64,000 nt of DNA from Candidatus Poribacteria bacterium (GTDB lineage Bacteria; Poribacteria; WGA-4E; WGA-3G): assembly GCA_022825825.1 (NCBI GenBank), contig JAJDWA010000034.1, positions 1-64,000 on the forward strand. The letters are read 5' to 3'. The position numbers and the translations under genes are program-made. The notes beneath the pieces were generated by a model. The model did no database searches. It was not told the origin of the DNA and saw nothing but the letters and a program-made list of their open reading frames with translations. Position 1 is the stretch's first letter; each line of letters opens with the position of its first letter. Positions 1 to 7,916 of this stretch are shown one piece after another.

Positions 1-268
1 AAAACATTTCATCAGATCCAACTTGAACTTTGTGGACAAAGACAGATGCTGTTTGACCTGAGCGAGCATTTTCATGAACATATACAAGAAAAACACTGAT
101 AAACACTGATTTCAGAAGAATTTTGAGAAATATCAGTTTAACTTGTATTCTATTGAGACGTGTTTAAATCCAATTAGTTTACATGGGTATGAATTTTTTA
201 CATTTTTATATTAGTTCTGAACCGTAGCAGTTGTTTGCTTTACAAACTGCATACAATCTTTCCGCAAA
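1..268. other. Intergenic, no gene seen
   Basis: A/T-rich stretch downstream of the minus-strand ABC transporter gene and running to the window edge. I see no coding signal and no RNA gene. A short weak hairpin (six-base arms at 227-232 and 245-250) lies just past the transporter stop codon, but it has no clear T-run and is not called a terminator. Confidence 0.6.
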
Positions 269-2092
269 TTATTCAAAAATCTGCTGCTGGCACAACTTAT
301 GGTAAAGTCCGCCTTTTTCCAATAACTTTGTATGGCTACCGCTTTCTACTATCTCACCATCGTTAATAACTAAAATATTGTCCGCACGCATTACCGTGGA
401 GAGTCTATGGGCGATAATAAAACTGGTTCTGCCTTCCATCAGATTTGTTAACGACTTTTGGATAATTGTCTCGGATTGTGTATCAAGTGCTGAAGTTGCT
501 TCATCAAGTATAAGAATTGGTGCATCTTTCAGAATCGCGCGGGCGATAGAAATACGTTGCTGTTCTCCGCCTGAGAGGTTGCCCCCTGCTTCTCCTATTG
601 GCGTGTCGTAGCTGTTAGACATTTCCGAAATAAAACCGTGAGCGTTTGCCTTTTCTGCTGCCGCCATGACTGATTCTCTTGTCGCTCCCGGGGCACCGTA
701 TCCGATATTTTCTAAAACAGTACCGTCAAAAAGAAATGTATCTTGTGGAACAAGGGCAATATTTTGCCTTAATGATGTCAACGTGACTTCATCCACAGAA
801 AAATTGTCAATTAGAATTGCGCCGCTGTCAACTGTATAGAACCGTAACAGTAGGTTGAGTAATGTTGTCTTTCCGCTGCCGCTTGGACCGACAAGCGCAA
901 TAATCTCCCCCGGTTCCGCTGTAAAGCTAACATTTTTAATCACAGGGCGTTGTTGATACGCGAAAGAGACGTTTTGAAATTGGACAGTTCCCTGTACGCT
1001 GGGGAGTACACGTTTTCCATCTGATTTACCACCAGACTCTCTTTCTAAATCAAGCAGCGGGAAAATGCGTTCTGCGGAAGCCATGCTTTGTTGTAAAACA
1101 TTATTGACACTACCTATGGTCTTAATCGGTTTGAACATCAGTCCGACCATAACAAGATAACTTGCAAACCAGCCAATAGTTAACTTGCCTTCTATGACGT
1201 TCCAACACCCAAGTCCCAAAACGGTTGCGGTTCCGATAGCCCCCATCCATTCAATAAGAGGTGGGAGGAGTGAGGCAAATCGCGCACGACGGATAGCTGA
1301 GTTGTATTGGCCAGATGTGATTGATTGAAATCTTCCCATTTCAATTTTTTCAGTGGTAAAACTTTTTATTATATTGATTCCCGAAAGCGTTTCCTTGAGT
1401 TGTGAATAGATGTCCGAACTGCGTTCTTGAATCTCCGTGCTTGCCTTACGGACGCGTGTTCCTATGCGGCTTATAAAATAAGCTACAATCGGAAGCACTA
1501 ACATAGAAAAGATCGTCATTTGGAGGTTTTTATAGAGCAACACTGCACCAAAAACGGTGACCTGAATAATTGCACGCATTATTAATGCTGTCGCGGCGAC
1601 TGCCTGCTGCAACATTCGCACATCGTCAGTGGCCCGTGACATTACATCACCACTGCGGTGTTCTGAGAGGGTACCCAGTGGAGCTGAAACAATTTTTTCA
1701 TATAGGTCATTTCGCACGCGAAAACTTAATTTATTGCCTACACGTTCCATCAAAAAATCGCTGCCATAAACAAAAAATCCTCTTACAAAAACCAAACTGA
1801 GAAATCCTATTAAAAGCAAAAAGAAAAAGCGAAGCGCGTCCCCTACATCTGCTAATGTAATTTCAAAACCTTGAAAAATATTCTCTATAAAAAAAATACG
1901 GATAGAAACAGGTTGAGTAAATTGACTGAAATCCTCTAATTTTTTTAGCGAATCAAGTGTATCTGCTAAAATCTGAATTGGGCCCAGATAACAAATATTG
2001 GCAACTAAAGCACACCCCATCGCCACTATAATAGAGCCTTTGTAAGGAGAGAGGTAGCGTAAAAACCGAAAAAGGAGTTTTTTTTCTTTCAA
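269..2092 (-). CDS. ABC transporter, fused permease and ATPase (MsbA/lipid-exporter type)
   Basis: A 607-residue half-transporter of the ABC exporter family, which works as a homodimer in the inner membrane and exports lipids, drugs or peptides using ATP. Residues 1-330 form the type-I exporter membrane domain with six predicted helices. The nucleotide-binding domain starts near 365, with Walker A GPSGSGKTT around 404, signature LSGGEQQ around 507 and Walker B ILILDEATSALD around 527, followed by the H-loop histidine in IIAHRLS. All catalytic motifs are intact and the length is normal. It is the last gene of a minus-strand run with the Clp1-like kinase and sppA. The substrate cannot be read from sequence; the envelope-polysaccharide genes nearby make lipid or glycolipid export plausible. 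Confidence 0.93.
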   Translation of the reverse strand: MKEKKLLFRFLRYLSPYKGSIIVAMGCALVANICYLGPIQILADTLDSLKKLEDFSQFTQPVSIRIFFIENIFQGFEITLADVGDALRFFFLLLIGFLSLVFVRGFFVYGSDFLMERVGNKLSFRVRNDLYEKIVSAPLGTLSEHRSGDVMSRATDDVRMLQQAVAATALIMRAIIQVTVFGAVLLYKNLQMTIFSMLVLPIVAYFISRIGTRVRKASTEIQERSSDIYSQLKETLSGINIIKSFTTEKIEMGRFQSITSGQYNSAIRRARFASLLPPLIEWMGAIGTATVLGLGCWNVIEGKLTIGWFASYLVMVGLMFKPIKTIGSVNNVLQQSMASAERIFPLLDLERESGGKSDGKRVLPSVQGTVQFQNVSFAYQQRPVIKNVSFTAEPGEIIALVGPSGSGKTTLLNLLLRFYTVDSGAILIDNFSVDEVTLTSLRQNIALVPQDTFLFDGTVLENIGYGAPGATRESVMAAAEKANAHGFISEMSNSYDTPIGEAGGNLSGGEQQRISIARAILKDAPILILDEATSALDTQSETIIQKSLTNLMEGRTSFIIAHRLSTVMRADNILVINDGEIVESGSHTKLLEKGGLYHKLCQQQIFE

Positions 2093-2151
2093 GGAGTCAT
2101 CACCTTAACCTTCATATTTTATTCTGTTCTGAGGCAATTATAGAGGTTGTA

Positions 2152-3306
2152 TTACTGTTTATCGGTAAACTTGTAGTCTCCAAACTGAAGCACCTTAATT
2201 TTTTCAGCAATTCCGGGTTCGCAGCGAATATTAAGAGCTCGATTTTGGAAGTCCACCTTTTCAATAATGCCGATAGCTAAGGTATTACCTTCCTCGTTTA
2301 CCATTCCTACAAGACGTTGTTCAATGTAAGCGGGAGTTTCAGCTACAACAAATGATAAACTCAGGTAATTTTTCAGATTTTTAGTTGCAGATTGCGGCAG
2401 GTTTCTTCGCGCAATTAGGCTTACAGAGCGATGTCCCCATTCAGCATATATTATCTCTTCTTCTGCAAGTCGGGTAAGAATTTCAATTTCCTTCTGATTT
2501 GCGATTCTGCCGTTGAAAAAAGAGGTGCGCGCACCTCTAATTTGTTCAAACGAAACTGTTTGTAGTTCACTCTCTGCAAAATATGCCTCAAACTTCACTT
2601 TGCGATTACGTTTACGCGCTTCACCGCTTTTAGTGCGCACCAACTTATGTGGGAGTAGGTAGTGAATTGTTAGAAAATTTAAGTCGCTGTAGCAGCCAAC
2701 AATCCTTTCCAAATCCCTGGATCGCCCAATGCAGACCAAATGATGTGGTCGAATGAGATCAATTTTTTGCTGTTTTAACGCTACAGCAGCGCCATCATGA
2801 ACATATCCCGTTGTATCAATAACAGTAAATTCTGCCCCAGCATTTAGTCCAGCATCTACCATCAATCGGGTTCCAGTTAAAATTGGAAGTAGATTCCGTT
2901 GTGGTGATAGGACCCCGATAAAGTAGAGCGCATCTGCTTTGTGATATAATTCATCACTTCGGTTTTTCTTTGTATCCTCAATTTGTCCGAATTCTGTCCC
3001 AGAATTTACTTGGTTAGTAGTACCATTTTCGTGGCCGCCGAAAGGTAAATGCGGCTTAGCACCGTCAGGTGCTGGGGCAAAAAGTTTCATGCCGATAGTG
3101 GTAGGAGGACCGATTTGAGATTGTCCGACATCAGCGTCAACAAACGCAACTTTCAACGATGCTGCGCAAGCGTAATCAATCAGATAACGACAGAATGTTG
3201 ATTTGCCTGCATCCGAAGGACCAAGGACGAGTACGCGTTGGTTCGGCATCACGATGCGTTCTGCAAGTCGTTTCCAATCAGGATTAATTCGATATTTGTA
3301 ATTCAT
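2152..3306 (-). CDS. Clp1/Grc3/NOL9-type polynucleotide 5'-hydroxyl kinase-like P-loop protein
   Basis: A 384-residue P-loop protein. Walker A GPSDAGKST lies near residue 27 and is followed by VAFVDADVGQSQIGPPTT, the arrangement typical of the Clp1_P domain (Clp1, Grc3, NOL9), enzymes that phosphorylate RNA or DNA 5'-hydroxyl ends in RNA processing and repair. The C-terminal half (from about 250) resembles the beta-rich tail of NOL9/Grc3-like proteins, with GIIEKVDFQNRALNIR near the end. The family is best known in eukaryotes and archaea, so a bacterial copy is less usual. The gene lies 12 bp from sppA, suggesting one transcript, although no functional link is obvious. Kinase activity and substrate are inferred from the family only. 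Confidence 0.75.
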   Translation of the reverse strand: MNYKYRINPDWKRLAERIVMPNQRVLVLGPSDAGKSTFCRYLIDYACAASLKVAFVDADVGQSQIGPPTTIGMKLFAPAPDGAKPHLPFGGHENGTTNQVNSGTEFGQIEDTKKNRSDELYHKADALYFIGVLSPQRNLLPILTGTRLMVDAGLNAGAEFTVIDTTGYVHDGAAVALKQQKIDLIRPHHLVCIGRSRDLERIVGCYSDLNFLTIHYLLPHKLVRTKSGEARKRNRKVKFEAYFAESELQTVSFEQIRGARTSFFNGRIANQKEIEILTRLAEEEIIYAEWGHRSVSLIARRNLPQSATKNLKNYLSLSFVVAETPAYIEQRLVGMVNEEGNTLAIGIIEKVDFQNRALNIRCEPGIAEKIKVLQFGDYKFTDKQ

Positions 3307-3318
3307 GACAGATAGCCT

Positions 3319-4188
3319 CTATTTTCCAAGGCTAAGTTCATATCGAAATGTAACACCGGGGAAGCTGAGAATCTCGTCAAATTGAGGACTATGTTTTATA
3401 CCGATGAGTTGTTCAAGTAGGGATGACTTTCTTTGTTTTCGGACGATTTTAGGAGTACCTTCAATATTACCAAGCTCCCCAGCAATTTTGATAGCATCTT
3501 GCAGGTTACCTAATTTATCAACTAATTTATGGGTCTGAGCCTGTCTTCCAGAAAAGATACGGCCATCAGCGAGATTAACGATTTCATCTCGAGTTAGGTG
3601 TTTTTCACGAGATTCAAAGATCGCATCTACAAATTGATTGTAAACATCGTCAACAGTTCCTTGAAGAACACCTTTTTCCTCTTCGGTGAGATCGCGGAAA
3701 ATTGAGCCAGCATCCTTGAATTGACCGCTTTTTATGACTTGTCGCTCTAACCCGATTTTTTCGTATAAACCCTTCATCTTAGTGAACTGCATGATTACAC
3801 CGATGCTGCCGGTCAAAGTTCCTGGATTAGCCACAATAGTGTCCGCTGCAGATGCAATATAATAACCGCCAGAGGCAGCTGTACCGCCCATTGATGCAAC
3901 TATAGGTTTTTTCAACTTTGTTAATTCACGATGAATCTCTTGAACAGGTGCCACGCTCCCACCCGGCGTATTTATGCGGAGGACAAGCGCTTTCACACTT
4001 GGATCATCTCGATAGGCGTGGATCAGCTTTATGGGAGCATCTGATTTGGATATGATGCCTGTAATATCAAGCACAGCGACTTTATCGCCAATAGATGACG
4101 CCCCGACCATCATAATACGGACAATGACAGATAAGAAAAAGAGAATAACAATAGCAGATATGATTATCAAGACACGTTTCTGTTTCAT
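3319..4188 (-). CDS. sppA: Signal peptide peptidase SppA
   Basis: A 289-residue membrane-anchored serine protease of the SppA/ClpP-crotonase fold that degrades signal peptides left after secretion. An N-terminal helix at about 6-27 anchors it. The serine nucleophile is Ser106 in GGTAASGGYY and the general base is Lys158 in SGQFKDAGS, the Ser/Lys dyad of short SppA enzymes. The substrate-groove segment RINTPGGSV is near 71-79. Length fits the short (Bacillus-like) form rather than the double-length E. coli form. It sits between the Clp1-like kinase (12 bp away) and the sugar transferase (42 bp away), probably cotranscribed. Confidence 0.93.
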   Translation of the reverse strand: MKQKRVLIIISAIVILFFLSVIVRIMMVGASSIGDKVAVLDITGIISKSDAPIKLIHAYRDDPSVKALVLRINTPGGSVAPVQEIHRELTKLKKPIVASMGGTAASGGYYIASAADTIVANPGTLTGSIGVIMQFTKMKGLYEKIGLERQVIKSGQFKDAGSIFRDLTEEEKGVLQGTVDDVYNQFVDAIFESREKHLTRDEIVNLADGRIFSGRQAQTHKLVDKLGNLQDAIKIAGELGNIEGTPKIVRKQRKSSLLEQLIGIKHSPQFDEILSFPGVTFRYELSLGK

Positions 4189-4230
4189 TTGTGTAGTTAG
4201 ACGGTTGCGATATACGCGGTAAAAGTAGAC

Positions 4231-4971
4231 CTAAATGTTGGGTAGGTTCCTCGATTCTCCGATATGCTTCTTTCCCTTAGGCGGAAAAATAACTACCCAA
4301 AAGGTTTTGATCAACCATTTTATATCGGAAATACAGCACTGCGTTGCTACATAATGGAGGTCAAGTTCTAACTTTTTCGGCATTAGTTCTGTAATGTAAT
4401 AATGTTCTGGATCGGTCTGTGCAGCCAATTTTTCTTCTTCGTTTCGGTTAGCAATTTGTGAAGGCCCAGTTATGCCCGGTTTGACAAGGAGCACTTGCTT
4501 TTGTGTTTCTGTATAGTGTTTGACGTAATTCGGTGCTTCAGGGCGAGGACCGATGAGACTCATCTCCCCCTTGATGACATTGATTAGGTTCGGCAGTTCG
4601 TCTAATTTCGTTATCCGTAAAAAACGGCCAATCAGTGTTACCCGCGAATCCCTATGCGTTGTAAGACCGATTCCAATTTTATCAGCATTGATAACCATTG
4701 TTCTGAACTTATACATTTCAAAAATCTTTCCACCTCTACCTACACGTTTCGCTTTGTAAAACACAGGACCAGTAGATTGGACTTTGGCGAGTAGACTTGC
4801 AAATAAGAATAAGGGAGAGGAAAGCAATAAAACTGTTACTGCAAAGAGAATGTCAAAACAACGTTTCGTCCAATTTGAACGGATACGTAGACCTTCTCGG
4901 ACAGATGAACTATCCAAGGTCAGCGCTGTGTTTATGTTCTGAGAAGGTTTATTAGTTGACTGATTTTGCAT
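4231..4971 (-). CDS. Undecaprenyl-phosphate sugar phosphotransferase (bacterial sugar transferase)
   Basis: A 246-residue member of the small phosphoglycosyltransferase family (WbaP C-terminal domain/PglC type), which starts polysaccharide or glycan synthesis by moving a sugar-1-phosphate onto undecaprenyl phosphate at the inner membrane. The sequence shows the entry segment KRCFDILFA at about 37, a membrane re-entrant helix, the YKFRTM motif, the catalytic region TKLDELPNLINV and the MSLIGPRPE motif, all conserved. It lacks the long N-terminal membrane region of WbaP, so it is the monotopic form. Its partners are probably the epimerase at 5650-7626 and the glycosyltransferase at 9716-10939. 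Confidence 0.92.
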   Translation of the reverse strand: MQNQSTNKPSQNINTALTLDSSSVREGLRIRSNWTKRCFDILFAVTVLLLSSPLFLFASLLAKVQSTGPVFYKAKRVGRGGKIFEMYKFRTMVINADKIGIGLTTHRDSRVTLIGRFLRITKLDELPNLINVIKGEMSLIGPRPEAPNYVKHYTETQKQVLLVKPGITGPSQIANRNEEEKLAAQTDPEHYYITELMPKKLELDLHYVATQCCISDIKWLIKTFWVVIFPPKGKKHIGESRNLPNI

Positions 4972-5175
4972 TTTTACAGTAGATTTCTATAGTTTGCGAC
5001 TTTGCCTATTTAACATGAGTTTATTCTCTATTTGTCAGAATCGCGGAAAACGCGGAAGAGGTTTCTGGATCATTATATGACTTTGATGAAGTTAGCGTTT
5101 ATGCGTATCTGATGTTACACAAGTTGTTTCTGTTTTCAAAACATGCAGATAAAGGCAAAACTTTCCGTGTTCTCC

Positions 5176-5258
5176 GGGGAATGCCTAAAGACGAATGCGC
5201 GTGGTAGAATACGCGTGTGATATTCTACCTGATTCGCCATGATTCATACCGTTGATTT
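5176..5258. repeat. Interspersed hairpin repeat, copy 1
   Basis: Begins with GGGGAATGCCTAAAG (5176-5190) and ends with a 22-base segment at 5237-5258 containing GATTCATACCGTTGATTT. Both blocks recur in the same order at 46171-46185 and 46278-46299. Between them a stem with arms GGTAGAATA and TATTCTACC replaces the different hairpins of the second copy. The pattern (conserved ends, variable palindromic middle) suggests a small structured interspersed repeat. Confidence 0.65.
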
Positions 5259-5376
5259 GGCGTTCTCTGCGCCTTCCGCGATTCTGACAGAAAAAATCTG
5301 AATTACCGAATTAACAAATTAATCTTCATTTAGTTCGTGCCCTTATGACATAAACTGGAAGTTTGTCCTACTATGC

Positions 5377-5407
5377 GGCAACTTGGGTTATTATAACCTA
5401 AGTTGCC
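5377..5407. repeat. 31-bp palindrome
   Basis: Two 15-base arms, GGCAACTTGGGTTAT and its complement with one mismatch, separated by one base. Half of the palindrome is repeated in direct orientation at about 5535-5550 just before the MITE-like element. It could form a strong hairpin in RNA from either strand; its role is unknown. Confidence 0.7.
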
Positions 5408-5551
5408 ACTTATGTAGCATAATCTGTTAGATTGTGCATATTCGTCCGCAAACTAACAGTTTGCTCTACAATATTTCACCTATAATGAACTATTCTCTAT
5501 TAAAAATGACGTTTGTGTCTCTGAAATCTTATAGGTGGCAACTTGGGTTAT

Positions 5552-5645
5552 TATAGTAAAATCTAAAATTACTTGGACACAGGGCGAGGTTAGGAAACCT
5601 CGCCTACCGCAGGAGGAAGTGTCTTTTATTTTCGATTTTACCATA
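5552..5645. mobile_element. MITE-like element (GGTTAGGAAACC core family), copy 1
   Basis: About 94 bp with terminal inverted repeats TATAGTAAAATC (left) and TATGGTAAAATC (right, reverse complement). The centre is a hairpin with arms GGCGAGGTT/AACCTCGCC around AGGA, followed by CTACCG. The same layout occurs at 7656-7761, 39610-39701 and 50262-50363. No coding capacity. The ends and small size are typical of non-autonomous elements moved by a transposase encoded elsewhere; no transposase is in this window. Confidence 0.7.
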
Positions 5646-5649
5646 TAGA

Positions 5650-7626
5650 TTATACACTCCTATCCGTTGTTGGCGGTTCAGTTGTTTCGGCATCTTTGGG
5701 AGAATTGATAAGATGGCTTCTGATATCGGATTGATTATCTCTATCCCTATTTGTGATAAATGCGCGATTCGGTTCGTAAGTAGGCACTAATTCTTGGAAT
5801 TTCGCTATAATCCCGTCTGTATCAAGCGCGTCAGCCAATTCGGAGAGTTCCTCAATTTGTGAGAGTAGCTGTTCTTCCTCAATCTTTTCCATTTGCGCAA
5901 CGAAGATACGTTGATGTTTCGTTGCTGTGACACCTTCCTGGGGTGTAAGAAGCTCTTCATAGAGTTTTTCACCCGGTTCCAAGCCAGTAAAGTCTATCTT
6001 AATATCCTTATCAACTTCCAAGCCGGAAAGTCTAATCAGGTCACGGGCAAGGTCAAGTATTTTGATAGGTTCTCCCATATCCAACATCAGAATTTCACCA
6101 CCATTTCCCATAGCCCCTGCTTGAATTAAGAGTTGGACTGCTTCGGGAATCGTCATGAAATAGCGAGTTGCTTCACGATGTGTAACAGTGACGGGACCAC
6201 CTTTGGCAATTTGTCGTTTAAAATTTGGTAAAACGCTTGCACGACTACCGATGACATTGCCGAATCGGACTGCAATAAACTTTGTGCCGTTTCGATTCGC
6301 TTTACATTGGATAAGTTTTTCTGTCATTCGCTTAGAGGCACCGTAGACACTCGTTGGATTGACGGATTTGTCCGAAGACACGAGGATAAACGTTTCAACT
6401 TTATGCTGAATCGCAGCATCAATAAGATTTTGCGTGCCAAGTATGTTATTCTTTACTGCCTCATCCGGATGAATCTCCATGAATTTGACATGTTTATGCG
6501 CAGCGGCATGGAAAATAATATGCGGACGGTACCGTTTCGTAATTTGAAAAACTTTGGAATTATCTCTAATATCACCGATAATTAATTCACGATTAAGTTG
6601 CGGATCAGATTCACGCAATTCCATATCAATATGATATAAACTATTTTCACCTCGTCCGAAGAGAATTAACAATTCAGGATCAAGTTTTGCGACTTGGCGA
6701 CAGAGTTCAGAACCGATAGACCCTCCCGCTCCTGTTACCATCACCCGCTTTCCAGAAAGATTTTTTGAGATTTCTGCTAAGTCAACTGGCGTAGTGGAAC
6801 GGTTAAGCAGGTCTTCTAATTTTACTTCACGAATGTGGTTGATACTAACCCGTCCTTCAAGTATAGCGTGTATATTTGGGACGATCTTGAATTGACATTT
6901 TCGGTATTCACACTGTCGGATAATATCCCGAATTTTTCCGCCTGGTGCCGATGGCATGGCGATGATGACTTCATCAATTTCACGTTTACGGGCAATATAG
7001 GTGAGGTCACGCGTGGTGCCTAATACTTCAAGCCCAGCAATACTTTTACCAACTTTTTGCAAATTATCATCAATGAATCCGAGAGGTAGGTACCCTTTTT
7101 CAGGGTGGCTTCTTAATTCCCTTAAGACCCCGATTCCAGCAGCACCAGCACCAACGATTAGCACTTTAGTTCGTGGTGATGCGACGTCTTTTTGCCTACC
7201 TTCTTGGAAAATGCGGTAGGAAAATTTTGCAAAACCGATTAACGACGCGTTGAAAAATCCATCAATTAAAAAGAAAATCCAAGTATCAAATCGTTTCAGA
7301 AGGACTGATAAACAGATAAGTGCTAAACTTGATATCCCAATAGCAGCTATTAAGGTGCGAAATTCTTTTACACTCGCATATTGCCAAATAGGCTTATAAA
7401 TTCGAAAGCATAAAAAAGTGATGAGACGGACTGATGTTACAACAGCAGCAATACAAAACAGTAGTTGCAAAGACGAAATATCAGAAAGAATTGATATCTG
7501 CTTGAACTCTGTTAATATATCAAATTTGAGTTGTCTGCAAATAAAATAAGTTAATAAGAATGCAAAATTAACAAGTAATATGTCAATAACAACTGAAGAA
7601 CTCCATTTTATTTTGGATTTTTCCAT
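5650..7626 (-). CDS. FlaA1/CapD-type nucleoside-diphosphate-sugar epimerase/dehydratase, membrane-bound
   Basis: A 658-residue protein of the FlaA1/WbpM/PglF family, which converts UDP-GlcNAc-type nucleotide sugars for capsule, O-antigen or glycan synthesis. About four N-terminal membrane helices (1-140) are followed by a Rossmann-like domain beginning VLIVGAGAAGIG and a catalytic short-chain dehydratase domain with NAD motif VTGAGGSIGSE near 297. The catalytic segment reads SSDKSVNPTSVYGASKR: it keeps a tyrosine where many long FlaA1-family dehydratases have methionine, so I leave epimerase versus dehydratase open. The last 60 residues are polar and probably disordered. It belongs with the sugar transferase and the glycosyltransferase. 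Confidence 0.9.
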   Translation of the reverse strand: MEKSKIKWSSSVVIDILLVNFAFLLTYFICRQLKFDILTEFKQISILSDISSLQLLFCIAAVVTSVRLITFLCFRIYKPIWQYASVKEFRTLIAAIGISSLALICLSVLLKRFDTWIFFLIDGFFNASLIGFAKFSYRIFQEGRQKDVASPRTKVLIVGAGAAGIGVLRELRSHPEKGYLPLGFIDDNLQKVGKSIAGLEVLGTTRDLTYIARKREIDEVIIAMPSAPGGKIRDIIRQCEYRKCQFKIVPNIHAILEGRVSINHIREVKLEDLLNRSTTPVDLAEISKNLSGKRVMVTGAGGSIGSELCRQVAKLDPELLILFGRGENSLYHIDMELRESDPQLNRELIIGDIRDNSKVFQITKRYRPHIIFHAAAHKHVKFMEIHPDEAVKNNILGTQNLIDAAIQHKVETFILVSSDKSVNPTSVYGASKRMTEKLIQCKANRNGTKFIAVRFGNVIGSRASVLPNFKRQIAKGGPVTVTHREATRYFMTIPEAVQLLIQAGAMGNGGEILMLDMGEPIKILDLARDLIRLSGLEVDKDIKIDFTGLEPGEKLYEELLTPQEGVTATKHQRIFVAQMEKIEEEQLLSQIEELSELADALDTDGIIAKFQELVPTYEPNRAFITNRDRDNQSDIRSHLINSPKDAETTEPPTTDRSV

Positions 7627-7655
7627 ATTACCTCCTCTAATTGGATGATTTTAAT

Positions 7656-7761
7656 TATGGTGGATCTTAGAATTAATGAGACACTTTGCACCAGCACGGT
7701 TAGGAAACCGTGCCTACCGCGGGAAGGCGAAAGTGTGCATTTATTACTAAGCTTTACTATA
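7656..7761. mobile_element. MITE-like element (GGTTAGGAAACC core family), copy 2
   Basis: About 106 bp with ends TATGGTGGATCT and, on the other strand, TATAGTAAAGCT. The core hairpin CACGGTTAGGAAACCGTG is followed by CCTACCG. The TGAGACACTTT and AAAGTGTGCA segments beside the core extend the inverted symmetry. It lies directly between the epimerase and the methyltransferase-Mrr gene, on the downstream side of the latter. Confidence 0.65.
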
Positions 7762-7916
7762 ATCAACGTTATAAAATTATATGTATAATGCCCTTTGTTT
7801 AACCTGTGAATCAAAACCACGATTAACGATAAGGATTTCATTGATATGTTCCATTGCGTATAGTAAATCACATTTGCGTTTAGTTGTCAATAAAAATGTG
7901 GTATTTGTTTCCGCTT

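Larger units (their letters stand above)
4972..5649. other. Intergenic region rich in palindromic repeats
   Basis: About 680 bp without a gene between the sugar transferase and the epimerase. It holds three repeat structures listed separately: a hairpin-containing repeat at 5176-5258 that has relatives at 46171-46302, a near-perfect palindrome at 5377-5407, and a MITE-like element at 5552-5645. A shortened copy of half the palindrome recurs at 5535-5550. No tRNA, riboswitch or open reading frame of note was seen. Confidence 0.7.
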
